Source: Diplocarpon mali
Lineage: Eukaryota > Ascomycota > Leotiomycetes > Helotiales > Drepanopezizaceae
Assembly: GCA_024741835.1 (NCBI GenBank)
Contig: JAENRP010000008.1
Location: forward strand, 160,768 to 224,767
Length of the DNA: 64,000 nt
Direction: 5' to 3'
A program made the translations under genes and the position numbers. A model generated the notes under the pieces. The model saw only the letters and a list, made by a program, of their open reading frames with translations. It had not been told where the DNA came from and did no database searches. This document shows, one piece after another, positions 10,787 to 22,297 of the stretch (its first letter is position 1; the number at the start of each line of letters is the position of its first letter).

Positions 10787-13120
10787 TGGGCAGCCTGGTG
10801 CCGAGGAGTCGATCGGGGATGGTGCCTGCTATCATGGGGCAAGTTTCGTTGAGTTAGGAGGAATTGAGGCTTGGGGCGAAGATTGATAGGATTAAAGTGG
10901 TAGGCAAGGTGGAGAAGTAGCCAACCAGTCTGAAAAAGGGGAAACTTGTACTTCTAGAAGTTTATATGCCTTGTTTTTTAACCTTGCTACCTGCGTAACG
11001 TACTCATGGAATGATTCAGTGGAATTGGCCCTATGAAGTCTAATGTCATGCTTTGTCAGGTCAAACTGACAAAATACCAGGCGTAAAAGAGATCATTATC
11101 AGGGTAAATGATGTGATTATTTTTATTCTGTCTCTTAAAAACATGCGTAGAGATCATGAGTGTTTGTCATCTCGAATATGAACGAGTTTCAAGTCTTTGT
11201 TAATAATTGCGTGTTGTTGCATTCCTCGTTTGCGCGATGGAACTGAATTAGACTGATAAAAACTGGTTTTTTTTACTGGCCTCTCCAGCTAGGCAACCTC
11301 AATTACAACTTAATGTATTTAAAAAGAGAAATCGAAGAACATTCGGAGCGTCAACTTGATGGTCAGGCCTGTGCTAGAGCTGTTAGTAAGATCAAGACCG
11401 TAGTTATTATCGGGATAATAAGCGAGCCTAGTCTAAATCTGTATCACTTCGATCCCAAAACCTTTTTTCGGAGTTTTTGCAATCTAGAGTCATTTAGAAA
11501 ATCTTCCAGAAGCTACTGTGACTTCTTTGATTGAAAGAATAGAACTGCCTCTTCTTACTAGCATTCTCAGTGCGTGGCCTAGCGTTTGTTCCATTGACCT
11601 TGTCTCCTTGGTTGGCTTGCTGCACCGGTTTGACATCTATGTTTAGAGTAGACCTCCACAGGGTTATATGTAAATATCAATCAGGAGAGAAAGCCGGCTT
11701 TGATTCCAGGGTTTGCTTTAAGTTCAGAGCGTATAGCGAAAGTAATCGAGCAACGACATACTACTATTGGGCCATGGGATCAGGTTGCGGGTTGACTGAT
11801 TAATGCGAGAAAACGGTTTTCTCAGATGCTGGTATCAGAGGTCTCAGAAACTTGATACTCAATGTCGCGTCGCAAGACTGTGGCTCAAGCTTGTTAATAG
11901 GTATAATTCATCAAGCATTTGCACTGAGCTGCTACCAGTCCAAAGCACTTTTATCATTATAAAAGTTTGAGCAACAACAACGTATTAAGAAGAGAAGGCG
12001 ACGAGTCTCAAAGCAACATCAAGTCCAAGAGTTCGAACAGCTCTCAGAAAATGGTCCACAACTTGGCGATATGATCATCCTAAGGAAGAAGAACGATGAG
12101 GAAAGCGCGAGGGTCATCTAGGATTTGTTTCTTCATCTTGAGTTAGAGCAGGCTAGCAACGATAGTGACATTGTTATGCTCCTCTCCTTGGGCGGACTAT
12201 CTCTCCATTCCAAACAGTACGGCTTGTCTGCACATTTAGATACAGTGGTAGACTGGAAAACTTAGGCGAAACGAGGCCTGCGCTTGCGCTATAGCAATTT
12301 ATTGTGCGGTCGGCTGGAGGGCCTTCATTGGGTCGCTCAGGAGGCTCGCTCAGGTGGAGGAAGATAATTGATTGTATTGTTCTCTAGTGTATGTAAGGTT
12401 AGGAGACTTCGGAAAGAAAAGGAGGTTCCCCTGACTAATCATAGTCACGTGGAGGGTCTCCAGAATAAGTGGAGACTCCGCCCATTCTGCACGACAGAAG
12501 CTTTATGCCAATATGGTCTTGCCCGATCGACTAGGAGGTATTGACTACAGCAGCTCCCTCTTCCAACCAATGCTTTAAGCTGGTTGATATAGATATAGAA
12601 ACACAAATTAATCAATTTATTCGATTACTCGATTAATTTAGCCGCTCAAATCGATCACTCCAATCCAGAATTAGTGCCATCGGGCTAGCGGCCTCGCTAA
12701 GCGAGCACTTACAGTAGGTACCTTCGCGTCTGTACACGGAGTTCTCGCAAACTGGGTCTTCGCTCACCGTCTTGGGGACGAGCTCGGAAAGAAACCGGAA
12801 AACATGCGCTCTTCCGTGGAGTTTTACACCTGCTATCACATTCCGAGAGGCGATGGAACTTTGTCAGACTCGTCTGGGCAGCGGGTGAGCGCTTTCACAT
12901 ACATGCTTCATTTCGAGGAGATGCAGGTTAAACGAGCACTGATTTCGAAACCAGTTCCGGCAAATGTGTATTTCAGCAGGCTAGCCCGAAAAACACGAAC
13001 AATGCTTTCAGGAAAGCTATCGAGTTCCAGCAGAAAATCTGCTTGTAACGCAAATAAGAGTAGCAGGGGTATAATCGCATTAATGAATATAAAATCGTAC
13101 AATGAATGAAAGCCCAGTGC
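10787..13120. other. AT-rich intergenic region with relic-like sequence
   Basis: About 2.3 kb without a convincing gene. It holds a near-perfect 17-bp palindrome (11807-11823, 8-bp arms) and, just downstream, TGGTATCAGAGG (from about 11830), which resembles the primer-binding site of an LTR retroelement. At about 11973-12120 a short open segment encodes a basic, Gln-rich peptide (KKRRRRVSKQHQVQEF) ending in a stop and starting without ATG. Sequence at 12420-12560 is GC-richer than its surroundings. Together this looks like a decayed mobile element, but no boundaries or coding domains can be defined. Confidence 0.35.
11807..11823. repeat. 17-bp palindrome (8-bp arms)
   Basis: GAGAAAAC, one base, then GTTTTCTC. 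The arms are perfectly complementary and lie in AT-rich intergenic DNA a few bases before a primer-binding-site-like motif. It could be chance, a factor site or part of an element end. Confidence 0.6.
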
Positions 13121-14366
13121 TTAGAAAGCTTCCAAATACGAGCCTGCTGTCCATACCAGGGCGCAGCCTAACAGCGTCCAAGCACCAACAGCCCTCTTAC
13201 CCAGCCAAGTATCATCAACCTCAACCTTCGCAGCCTTGATTCTGCGCATGATATGGCTCGCTAACTGAGCTGTGGGGGTAGTGTTCTTTGTCTCGGCATC
13301 CGCAACGTCTGCCTTCTCCCTCAACTCCGCAATCTTCTTCCCCAGCGCAAGCAGATCCTCCTTCCACTCCGTGTCATTCCCACTATCCACCTCGACATTC
13401 TGCACATTCCCAAAGAAATCCATCACCAGCCTCTCGCGCCCACTCTGCTCACCGCCCGGAAACAGATCCCACCTCACCCCGGGATTGCTGTGGATCTTCG
13501 ACTCGTCGTAGCTGTCGAAAAGGTCGGCGAGCGTCTTCTTGCTACTTGGCTCGCGGACCTGCGTCTCGAGGAAGTCGAGGTTGTAGTACGTGTAGCGGTC
13601 GATGACGGCCACTCCCACATCATTATCGGCGTGGTGCGAGTAGGAAGACTGGTCGATTTCCGACGAGCCCGTGGCGACTATGTTGGGGGAGTAGAATTTG
13701 CTGTACATGGTGTTTGCTTGGCAGGTGTCAATCATGAAGAGGAGTTCGTGGTAGCTTTGGTGAGTGTAAGTGGGAGTTACTCATGCTGGGGATTGCTGAG
13801 GAAAGCCAGGGCAGAAGAGGGCAAGAGACATACCGCTTCTTCTCCCACATCTGCTCAAAGGCATCTGCCAAGTCGAACGCGCTGATCTCCTCCGCATCCT
13901 GGAACTTCAGGAACTCATTCCCCCCGTGTCCAGTCATGTACACCAGTATATTACTCCGATCGTCGGTCAGCAGCCTCTTACTCCTCGGCATCTCCTCCCC
14001 TACCCTATCCGTCAACAGCCGTATGAAGTTCTCCACCGTAACTTCGTACCCTCTATAGTCGACCTCGATGTTGTCCCCGTACAGATCCACCGCGCGGTCT
14101 GCGTTCGAGTACACAGTGCCGGGGAACGCGTTGCGCGGGTTGCAGGCCATGTCGTCAGGCAGCATCAGAATTATTTGGCTGTCGGGGATCCCGAGCCTTT
14201 TAACGGTACGGTAGAGAGAGAGAACGTTCGCTAGATGGCGGTAGTTGAACCAGAAGCGCGAGGTAGAGACGAGGACTGCCCAGTTGCTGGTGTGTTCCGC
14301 TGCGACAGGAGAGACCAGGAAGGGCGCGAGGAGGAGGGGAAGTTGAAGAAGATTGTTGAGCTTCAT
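13121..14366 (-). CDS. gpi8: GPI-anchor transamidase catalytic subunit (GPI8/PIG-K, C13 protease family)
   Basis: Catalytic cysteine protease of the ER GPI-transamidase complex, which cleaves the C-terminal signal of precursors and attaches the GPI anchor. Two exons, 14366-13834 and 13754-13121, with a 79-bp intron (GTATGT...CAAAG), give 388 residues. A signal peptide occupies residues 1-23 ([19 protein letters not shown]). The catalytic His is in MTGHGG (His147) and the catalytic Cys in MIDTCQA (Cys189), one on each side of the splice junction. A C-terminal transmembrane segment ([16 protein letters not shown]) anchors the protein with the protease domain in the lumen. I chose the ATG at 14366 because it gives a clean signal peptide; an in-frame ATG at 14441 would add 25 residues. 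It shares a 318-bp divergent promoter with the gene at 14685. Confidence 0.95.
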
Positions 14367-14684
14367 GTCAGCGGATTGTAGCAGGACGGGTACAGAAAGG
14401 GTGAAGAGAGCTGGGAGCACAAATTCGGTGATCCATCCCATGAGTCTGTACTGGACGTTTTGACAGCTTAAAAAGCTCGGCTTGGCGACATTGTTTCTGC
14501 CTGAATACTGGCCTGAAAATAGGGGTCCAGTCAAAATCACATGAAAGTCCAGAATACACCCCGCTAAATACACGTAGGCAACGTCAACAGTCAATATACA
14601 GCCCCCATACAAGCTTCACTCCGCCATCCAGCTACCAATTTCTTTTGACAACTCGGGAACCGCTGCTATCAGTATGTTATCGTG
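14367..14684. promoter_or_regulatory. Divergent promoter between gpi8 and histidine-phosphatase gene
   Basis: Only 318 bp separate the two start codons, so the core promoters probably share nucleosome-free DNA. No TATA box stands out. If the upstream GPI8 ATG at 14441 is used, the spacer shrinks to about 243 bp. Confidence 0.5.
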
Positions 14685-16770
14685 ATGGGTTGGCCTCCAG
14701 CAGTCATTATCGTCGTCCGGTACGTTCAGGTAGACTCAATCCCTGGTGGAGTCGGGGGATCGAGTCTCTAGCAAGGCGGCCGATTTTACTAATCATAACA
14801 AATTGACGATATCCCACCTGCTGACTCTTCTTCTTTTTCTTGTTTACAGGCACGGCGCACGTCTGGATGCCGCAGACAAACAATGGCATCTCACATCTCC
14901 TACGCCCTACGACCCTCCTCTAACATACGGCGGATGGACCCAGTCGCGAGCCTTGGGCGCAAGGATTGCGTCCATACTACGGAGTCGGGAGACTGACGAT
15001 GAGGTCCTTACGGCATCAGAAGGGGGCGCTAGGAAGAGGAGACATAAAGTCATCATTCACACGAGCCCGTTCTTGAGATGCGTGCAAACTTCTGCCGCAA
15101 TCAGCGCGGGGCTGGCACAGAATCCGGGGCATACGAATCACCACAACCAAAAACAGTCTTCTTCTCCCCTTGCTCGACCTACAACGATGCATTCATCTCC
15201 GAGGATTCGACCGTCGGAGTCTACGGGCTCGCCATCTCTTGATCCGATGCCCGAATTGGAATGTTTGAGACTCAATGGCCGCCCAAACGAGCAGCCGGAG
15301 AATATCAAGAAGTCGACGGTGCGTGTGGATGCGTTCCTGGGGGAATGGCTATCCCCGGATTACTTTGAGCACATCACTCCGCCACCGGGCTCGGTCATGA
15401 TGGTGGCGGGTGCCAAGGCGGATCTATTACGGAGAGAGGATTGCAGCCCGCTGAGCCATGTGAAAGAGCCGTCGGCTACTTCGGTGGGATTCCCCGGTGG
15501 TTGGGGGAGTCCTGTGGTCTCAGCGTCGGAGAAGAAAGAGGACGATGGGCTGTCCAGTTTATCTAGTCTTGGGCAATCGTTGCCGAGGCGCGATCGAACG
15601 AGCAGTTTGAGCAATGTTGGTAGCAATGCAAGTCGGCATGGTCACAGAACCTCTCCCAATTCTCTAGCTCCGGGCGCTGAGCATGGTGTCTATCAACCGC
15701 CTGTACCAGCATATGCCATTTCCGGATCAGATCCCATCCCCGCTGGGTATGTCGCACACTCGCGAGACGCCTGTGTCGATGTGGATTACCAATGGGACAG
15801 TATGCGCGAACCTCAAAATTGGGGAAATGGAGGGGAGTATGGAGAGGAGTGGAGCTCCATGCATAAGAGATTTCGTAAGGGGTTACAGCAACTAGTCGGC
15901 TGGTACAGCAATAGTGACGATCCTGGAAAGCTTTTGACCAAATCACCTATTCACCCAAGTGTCGATGAGGACGATGCAGAAGACGAGGATACCGATCTCG
16001 TGCTCATCCTAGTCACGCATGGGGCCGGGTGCAATGCACTTATTGGTGCGTTGACAAATCAACCTGTCCTGCTGGACGTCGGGATGGCTTCTCTCACCAT
16101 GGCAGTACGCAAGCCCACCCCACCCATCTCGCCAACGATAACACCAGGTCACTCTCGCGCCTCTTCACGAACGCTCTCCATATCCGATCTATACGACGTC
16201 AAACTCGTCGCCAATACCGAGCATTTACGAAGCACTGCCTCAACTCCCTCAAGTTCACGCTCTCCATCCGTATCGAGTCTTCCTGCTTTCAGAGAATCTT
16301 ACCGTGAGCGCTATAGCAATAACGGCGGCTCCCTTGACGGCTCCAACTTCGCCAAGTCCCGCCCCGCTCCCACATCCAGCAACTTCGGCAGTATCCGTCG
16401 CACAGCAACTATTGCCGGCTCTGTCCCTCGTAGCTACACCCCCGCTCGTCAGACTTCCATCGGGCTCTGGAGCGCGCCAAAGCCGGAGGTGGAGCAGCCT
16501 GAGGAAGAGCAGGAAGATAGCATGATTTTGAATTTTGGGGATGATACTACTACCAAAGATGAAAAAGAACAAGAAGCCCCCGCAGCGGCGGTCCCGGCGG
16601 CAAAGACACCAGAATTTGAACACGAAAATGAACATGAAGACGATGATGTTGCGCCGCTTGGTGGTGGGCTGTGGGGAAGTCCTAAACCGCCCGGATATGC
16701 GGAGAAGATCCGCGAAATTGCGCCGAAGAGACGGTGGACTGTCAATGAACGGGATCGGGCATTGCATTGA
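14685..16770 (+). CDS. Histidine phosphatase superfamily (phosphoglycerate mutase-like) protein with disordered extension
   Basis: Two exons, 14685-14719 and 14850-16770, with a 130-bp intron (GTACGT...TTTACAG), encode 651 residues. The tiny first exon supplies MGWPPAVIIVV, the first beta strand. The splice completes the RHG motif (RHGARLDAADK, His13), which carries the phosphohistidine nucleophile. Other family marks are LTYGGWTQSRALG and HTSPFLRCVQTS, and the second histidine lies in LVTHGAGCN (about His402). Between and after these are long Ser/Pro/Glu-rich stretches, making the protein much longer than a minimal 200-250 residue domain. Fungal relatives are annotated as phosphoglycerate mutase family proteins of unknown substrate; a role in glycolysis is unlikely. 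The distal part (about 440-650) is predicted disordered and acidic. Confidence is high in the fold, low in the function. Confidence 0.88.
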
Positions 16771-17218
16771 TCTCAGGCGGATCTCCCGCGGCGGGGCATT
16801 AGGGGCTCGCTTCGTTTGTTGACATTGATCGCAGCTCGGGTGTCCCGAAAAAATGACACTAGAAAAAATAGCATCTGGTGTAGCGAGGCGTCACGGCGAA
16901 GTGTCTAATATCGAGTAGTTTTAGCGGATTTTATCCTCGCATTATGATGTGGTACAGCATTCCACTCTCGCTCTACTCTAGTTGTAACTGGCATTATAAA
17001 CAATTCGATCTGCGGTCATTGATTCGGATTGATGTGAAAACACTCAACACCTGGCAAGCCCTGTGTTCATCTCATACTACAGGTACTAAGAAACGGCTGG
17101 CTCGGTTTAAGGGCTACAATGAGAATCCGGGAAAAGGCGGTTGCTTTGATTTGGTGTCTTGCTTTGCTTGTCTCTTCTTTTGGCATTAGATTTAGATCCA
17201 TGTTTGACTGGCAACTTT

Positions 17219-17257
<39 letters not shown>

Positions 17258-17706
17258 CTTTCTCTCTCTGCTCATTCCTTTTTCTCTGCATTTTTATTCC
17301 TTTTGAACTGGGACGGAATTTGCGACGAAGTCAGACTCGAAGTTCTACGAGGTTTTGCGGGGGGTGTTTGAGTCCGCCGGGGGGGTTATACAGCCAAAGG
17401 ATACTCATTCGTCTGCGGTGCGCATCCTCAGGGCAGAATTTTGCAATGATTCGGAAGGCCAGAGAATCAGTGGTTTTCTGAATTTACTTCTTTCTCACAA
17501 CTTGACAGCGACCCACTCCTTCAAGTCACGTAACTGTGTCAATGCGTCTACAGCTGTCTCGTAGTCTATGGCTGCGGATTATTTCCGTGGTGCTAACTAT
17601 ACTCCTGTCTCTTACATCAACCCAAGGGCGAGTCCTCTGCGATCATGTCTACAAAGCAGAGGCTTGGTGTGAACCATCCATTGATATTCTCTAATTTGTA
17701 TTATTT
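16771..17706. other. Intergenic region with CT/GT microsatellite
   Basis: Convergent 3' flanks of the phosphatase gene (+) and the membrane-protein gene (-). It contains a compound microsatellite at 17220-17255 and no gene that I can support. Confidence 0.6.
17220..17255. repeat. Compound dinucleotide microsatellite (CT)n(GT)n
   Basis: About 11 CT units run directly into about six TG units. It lies between two convergent genes and is likely length-polymorphic. Confidence 0.9.
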
Positions 17707-18687
17707 TCAGACGCTATTTGCTAGTAGCGGAGTCCTCTCCTCACGCCCCTGACCGTGCGTCTGTTCGTTTCCACCCATAAAAGGCTCACCATCTTGGAAA
17801 CTCTCCTCTTTTCCCTCCTCCGTGAGAATAGCCCTGACGTAGAAAATCGTCCATGCGGCCATAAGCCCAACCAACGGGAACGGACCTGCCCATCCAACGG
17901 CATATACTGCCTTGACTGGTAGCCGGAATACAAGAGCCGTGAAGAAGACGGCCAGGACGTAGAAGACGGCGCACCACAAGACGCTGAGTGTCCAGATCAT
18001 CTGCCTGAAGATGCGGCTGCTCTCATACCGCCCCGTGAACGCTTCGCGGTACTCCATCCCACCTTTCCCATCCACAGCCACGACATCTTCAACGATGTAG
18101 TAGATCGCCGGCCTCACTGCAGCCCCAGCCTCTGAGCTGCCGAACCGAAACGGCAGCGTGACTTTCAGCGCGTTGAGAATCAGCGAGAGGAGAGTCAAAG
18201 TTGCCAGGAAGTACATGAGGACAGGCGCGGGAAGCGACAACAGTCTGATCTGAAGCTCGTCCCCGTCGTGGTCATTATCGTCTCTGAGAAGAGTGGTGCT
18301 GATAAGCGCGGAGATTATGATGAGAGCGCCGAAGTATCCCCACTGGAAAATGTCAAGAGCGTATCGTGGTGAGCCCAGAGGCCGGAATGTAGGAGATGGC
18401 TGGATCAGCTTCCAGATGCGTTCCACCACCGCGATGACCGTGAAGATCCCCAAGACGGCAGTTGGAATCGTCAAGACTGAAGATTGTTAGCGACTGCGCA
18501 CATCTTCGGCGGCTAGTCCTAGATGGGTGAGGAAGCTACCCGCAATCCGATCCATCTGTGGTTTGCCATACCAGAGTCCGTAGAAGATCCCCAGGTTGAG
18601 GAAGATGGGGGGTGTGATTATGGCTGTCCAGGCGATTGCTATTGAGCTGTATCGAGTGTGGAGTGTATAGGGGAGCTCGACGACCAT
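17707..18687 (-). CDS. Conserved fungal multi-pass membrane protein, function unknown
   Basis: Two exons, 18687-18540 and 18476-17707, with a 63-bp intron (GTAGCT...CTTCAG), give 305 residues. The join reads MDRIA-VLTIPTAVLG and keeps phase. Hydrophobic segments occur at about residues 14-38, 50-66, 92-108, 125-142, 196-216 and 226-250, giving six or seven passes. A soluble loop holds RPAIYYIVEDVVAVDG and YREAFTGRYESS, which recall a fungal family of integral membrane proteins with a YxIEDVVAVDG signature. I cannot attach a function. The C-terminus is polar and ends EERTPLLANSV, resembling a dileucine-type acidic sorting signal (ERTPLL), which would fit a vacuolar or endosomal location. That last point is inference. 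Confidence 0.82.
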
Positions 18688-20532
18688 CTTGAGCTATTTT
18701 ATGAGTGGAGCGGCTTTTGTCTATTGCTTTTTTCCTTAGTGATGATAGTATCTGTCTAATGTAATGATGTTGGGATGTGTGAAGGGGAAGTATCACGTCG
18801 ATGAAGCAGATGTGATTTCTGACGTTGGGCTCGCGCTAACCCAGAAGGGTCGGCTTGACGAAACCAGGCATTCTAGTTTGGCTCGCTTGGCCTTAGTAGC
18901 AAAGACAGGAAAATTATCAAACACCAGAAAAATAAATACCAATCATATCAGAAGCCAAATCCAAGTTAAGTGTATCTCCTCCACCCTTATATATCATACA
19001 AACGGATAATAAACACATAACGTGCTTACAACTCCGCACCCTAAAAGGGCACCTGAAAAAGCAGAACTGAGGAAATTCAATCAGTAGATTTTCCGCTATA
19101 AGCCTGCCAACGGCCACGTATTCAGCAGATTGTACCTAACCTCATATCTTTCTATGTCCTTATGACCTCGTACAGCAACCCGTTTCAAGTATAAGCTAAA
19201 TCACACCTCAGCCTCAAACAAACAAGTTTGAAAATACCAAAGATTCTTTTTGAAATATCCATTGCGTATTTCTTGATTTGCGTTCCCTAGAATTACCAAA
19301 TACATATCGATTACTGATAATCACAAGGAGAGTCATACCTAGTGCTTTGATACATCCTTACTTGTCGAGGTAAATTACAGGAATCAATATTTCCTGCCGA
19401 AATCAAGCACAAACCTCCGCTTATTCTAGATTGTTGTTAGAAGAATAATATCTGGTATATTACTACCGGAGTTGGTAAAATCAGAATATATCAAAGAGTT
19501 TTTTCATTCATCACACATTAGTTGCAACACCTATCTGGTTTCTAGAGGTTTGACAGTGTTTCAAAAAGGGACTCCTGAGCTTGTCTAGAGAAAAATCGCT
19601 AGTGTACTAAGTACCTACCTATCCAAGCCCAAGCCAACATAGTAAAGCTAATAACATAACTGTGCAACCCATCACCTAGCATGCTCAACTTGTTTGAAGT
19701 TTTAGGATTTGGATCCTTTATAAGTGAAAGGCTAGATAGATCTTTTGAAATGATCTGTAGATCCGTTTTCTCTACTAGTCTTGTAATCTTATAAATCTCC
19801 AACCCAACAATCTTGCACCATCTACCAGCTACCACCCCCTTTTTCAAAATTTAAAATATCCAACGACAAACAAAACTGAGAATGATAATACACAGACTAC
19901 CTATCTTACTCCTCATCTTTATAATTTAATACCAGTTCCATCATTGTTGTCAATATCTGTTCCAAGCTCAGAGTACTAAACTCAGAGTATCAAATCGGAG
20001 TATTCAAGTCCAGTGTCAAGTCTAGTATTCATGTGTTCCAATGAGCCGAATGAGTCATATACATGTATGGAATTGTAAGCTTGCGAGAAGAGCGGCTTGG
20101 GTATGGTGCGGGCGATGTGGGTTATAGTAGAAAGCACTCGTCTGAGACGGGGAAGTAGGACTAGCATTTTTCCTCAAAGCAGGATGGATTTTATTCCATA
20201 ATACCCAGAAAATAATAATCCTAGGCACGCTTTCTATGCGACACCGATAAATATATTTGCGCTTGGTTCCCCATTAGCAGGTAACTTTCCGTATCCATGA
20301 CTTGCTGTCCGACTAGCGAACGTGCTGCATACGGGTTCTCGGGGAATAAAAGCTAGACATAGGCGCTTGATATCCTTGATTTCTCCACTCGGTCCTAATG
20401 CTGAATCTAGTGTTTCAACGCCCTCACCTTGACTCTTGGGATCTCCCATTCCTCTGCTCTCTTTATTTTCTGTTGTAGCCAGGCCGCCTTCTTCAAATGG
20501 CCAGGCTGGATAGACGATGCTAGAGTGACGCA
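18688..20532. other. AT-rich intergenic region, no gene seen
   Basis: About 1.8 kb, strongly AT-rich between 18,900 and 20,200, with stops in all frames. An ORF of 99 codons (20533-20234, minus) begins in the stop codon of the 2EXR gene and has no domain; it is more likely 3' flanking sequence. Confidence 0.6.
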
Positions 20533-21720
20533 TCAGCTTTTTTCTTCGTTTCGCCGGTTTGGAAAGTTACCACGCATATTCAGAGCTGAGATATAGTGCA
20601 GCCTCAGAATCATTAGAGAAGACCTGATGTAATCTTCTAATATTTCCACATCGACATCATATGGCAGCCCTTCTGCAACGGCAGGATATCCCAACCTCGT
20701 GGATTGAAAAGCGGGCAAAACGAGCTTTGTGTGTCCGTATTTCACAGTCTCATCGTCGGCGAGGATAAACACAAGTTCGCGCAGCTGCTCGGCACATAGC
20801 AGCCAGCCAATTGAATGAAACAAAAGAAAGTACTGATCATAGCTAAATGGGTTCGAGGCGTATGCAACATCCTCCATCGGTCCCCACAAGTCCCAAGACA
20901 ACGCCAGAACGCGAGGCTGTACATGCTTCAACAGTGGCCAAGTGAGCATGTGCAATCCTTTATCCGCTTTCATACCGGTGATCCATAGGCAGTCGATCTT
21001 CGGATTTGCCATGATGGCTTGGAAGCCTGGAATAACCTCTGACGCGGGTGAATAGAACTTCTCAGCTTCGCACCTGGATTGGTGGTTGACGTAGAGCAGA
21101 GGCGAGTGATCCGAGGTCGCGAACATAAAATTAATTTTGGCTCGACGCTCCGGGACTCGGTGGGGTCGAATGTGCCAAAAAAACCGTCTGCGATCATACG
21201 AGCCGTCGTCGGCCCACTCAGGGGGAAGAGAGATCTCAGTAGAACCAATCTTCACAGTTATGATTTGGGGTTCCAACAGTGCCTTATGCCAGATGAGCAC
21301 CATGAGTTCGCGAGGGAGCTGGGAAAACCTATGGAAGGTCTGGTCTGTAGAGCTCAAAGTTGCTTGCTGTTTCGTCGTCGTGGTGTTCTCAGCAGCCTGC
21401 TACATGTTGGTTAGTTTAAAATACTCCCGGGCTTCGTTGGAGAGGGGAAATCTCGCAGCAGGAGTCCAGTCGGCGTCACTGATACTCGACATATCGTAAA
21501 GATGGAGCCGAAAACAGATGCCAGGGCGGAAAGGACCGCGACATACCTCCTCATCTGGCGAACACGGTGCGTTGATTGGGTTCTCATTTCTTGATTGACG
21601 GAAAATCGAAGTCGTCTTGCCAGCGAGACGAGATATCTTGCCGCGAGGCGGATCCATGGTTGCAATCAAAGGTAAGATCCCGATGCGAGGCGACGCTTCG
21701 GCAGGTGAATTTGGTGGCAT
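20533..21720 (-). CDS. 2EXR-domain protein (fungal F-box-like family)
   Basis: Two exons, 21720-21547 and 21399-20533, joined over a 147-bp intron with a GTATGT donor, an AACTAAC branch site and a GTAG acceptor, give about 346 residues. Without splicing, an in-frame TAG at 21402-21400 interrupts the frame. The 2EXR motif at the start of the second exon (FHRFSQLPRELMVLIWHKALLEPQ) is typical of this very large fungal family of unknown function. The motif looks superficially like an F-box, so a substrate-adaptor role is sometimes guessed. The rest includes PLLYVNHQSRCEAEKFY, also common in the family, and a long alpha/beta region. The N-terminal 60-70 residues are disordered. An alternative start is the ATG at 21657. 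Paralogues are usually numerous and fast-evolving. Confidence 0.8.
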
Positions 21721-22297
21721 TCACAGCTGCTTGGATTTTAAGAAAAGGATTCTCGAAAAGCAATATCCCAAGTCATAAATGGAGGAAGATAAGAGTCGTT
21801 GGTTGAGGAAGAGACTCCTGCTGACTCTATACACATGGGCTAGTCTGTATCGCGCCTTCCATCGGTAAGAGCTGTCCAAAACAAGGATGGATCGCGCATA
21901 CTCCCACCATGGACTCAATATCCGGCCTGGCCTCTCCCAGAAGCGAGGAGCGTAGCAAATCGCAACAGACGAGAGCACTTCTCAACTTCATGTTCAGTTG
22001 AAACTCACTACGGCGGGCTGGTAGATATAATAGAAGATATCCAGCTGCTCTAAGCGAGAAAGCCTGTGAGACCGTCAACAAATGACCAACACCAAATCAA
22101 AGTCGTCGTCAAGCTTCGTAGAAACTCTGAAACTGAAATGAAGAGCGGGCTTCAAAGATGCGGAAGCATGCCAGCGCTGTCGGATTCTATCTTTAAATCA
22201 TAACCCGGCATTACATAGATGTCCACGGAGATACGGAGCATTTGTGGATCTCTGAGGCTGATTTGCCCGACCCTACTCATCTATTCGGAAATCACGC
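21721..22297. other. Intergenic region between decarboxylase and 2EXR genes
   Basis: About 580 bp holding the promoter of the 2EXR gene and the 3' flank of the decarboxylase, both on the minus strand. No additional gene is supported. Confidence 0.6.

Noticed and set aside
20234..20533. 99-codon ORF overlapping the 2EXR stop codon (TGATG)
   Set aside because: Overlapping stop/start is not a eukaryotic translation signal here; no domain and no splice option that extends the 2EXR protein.
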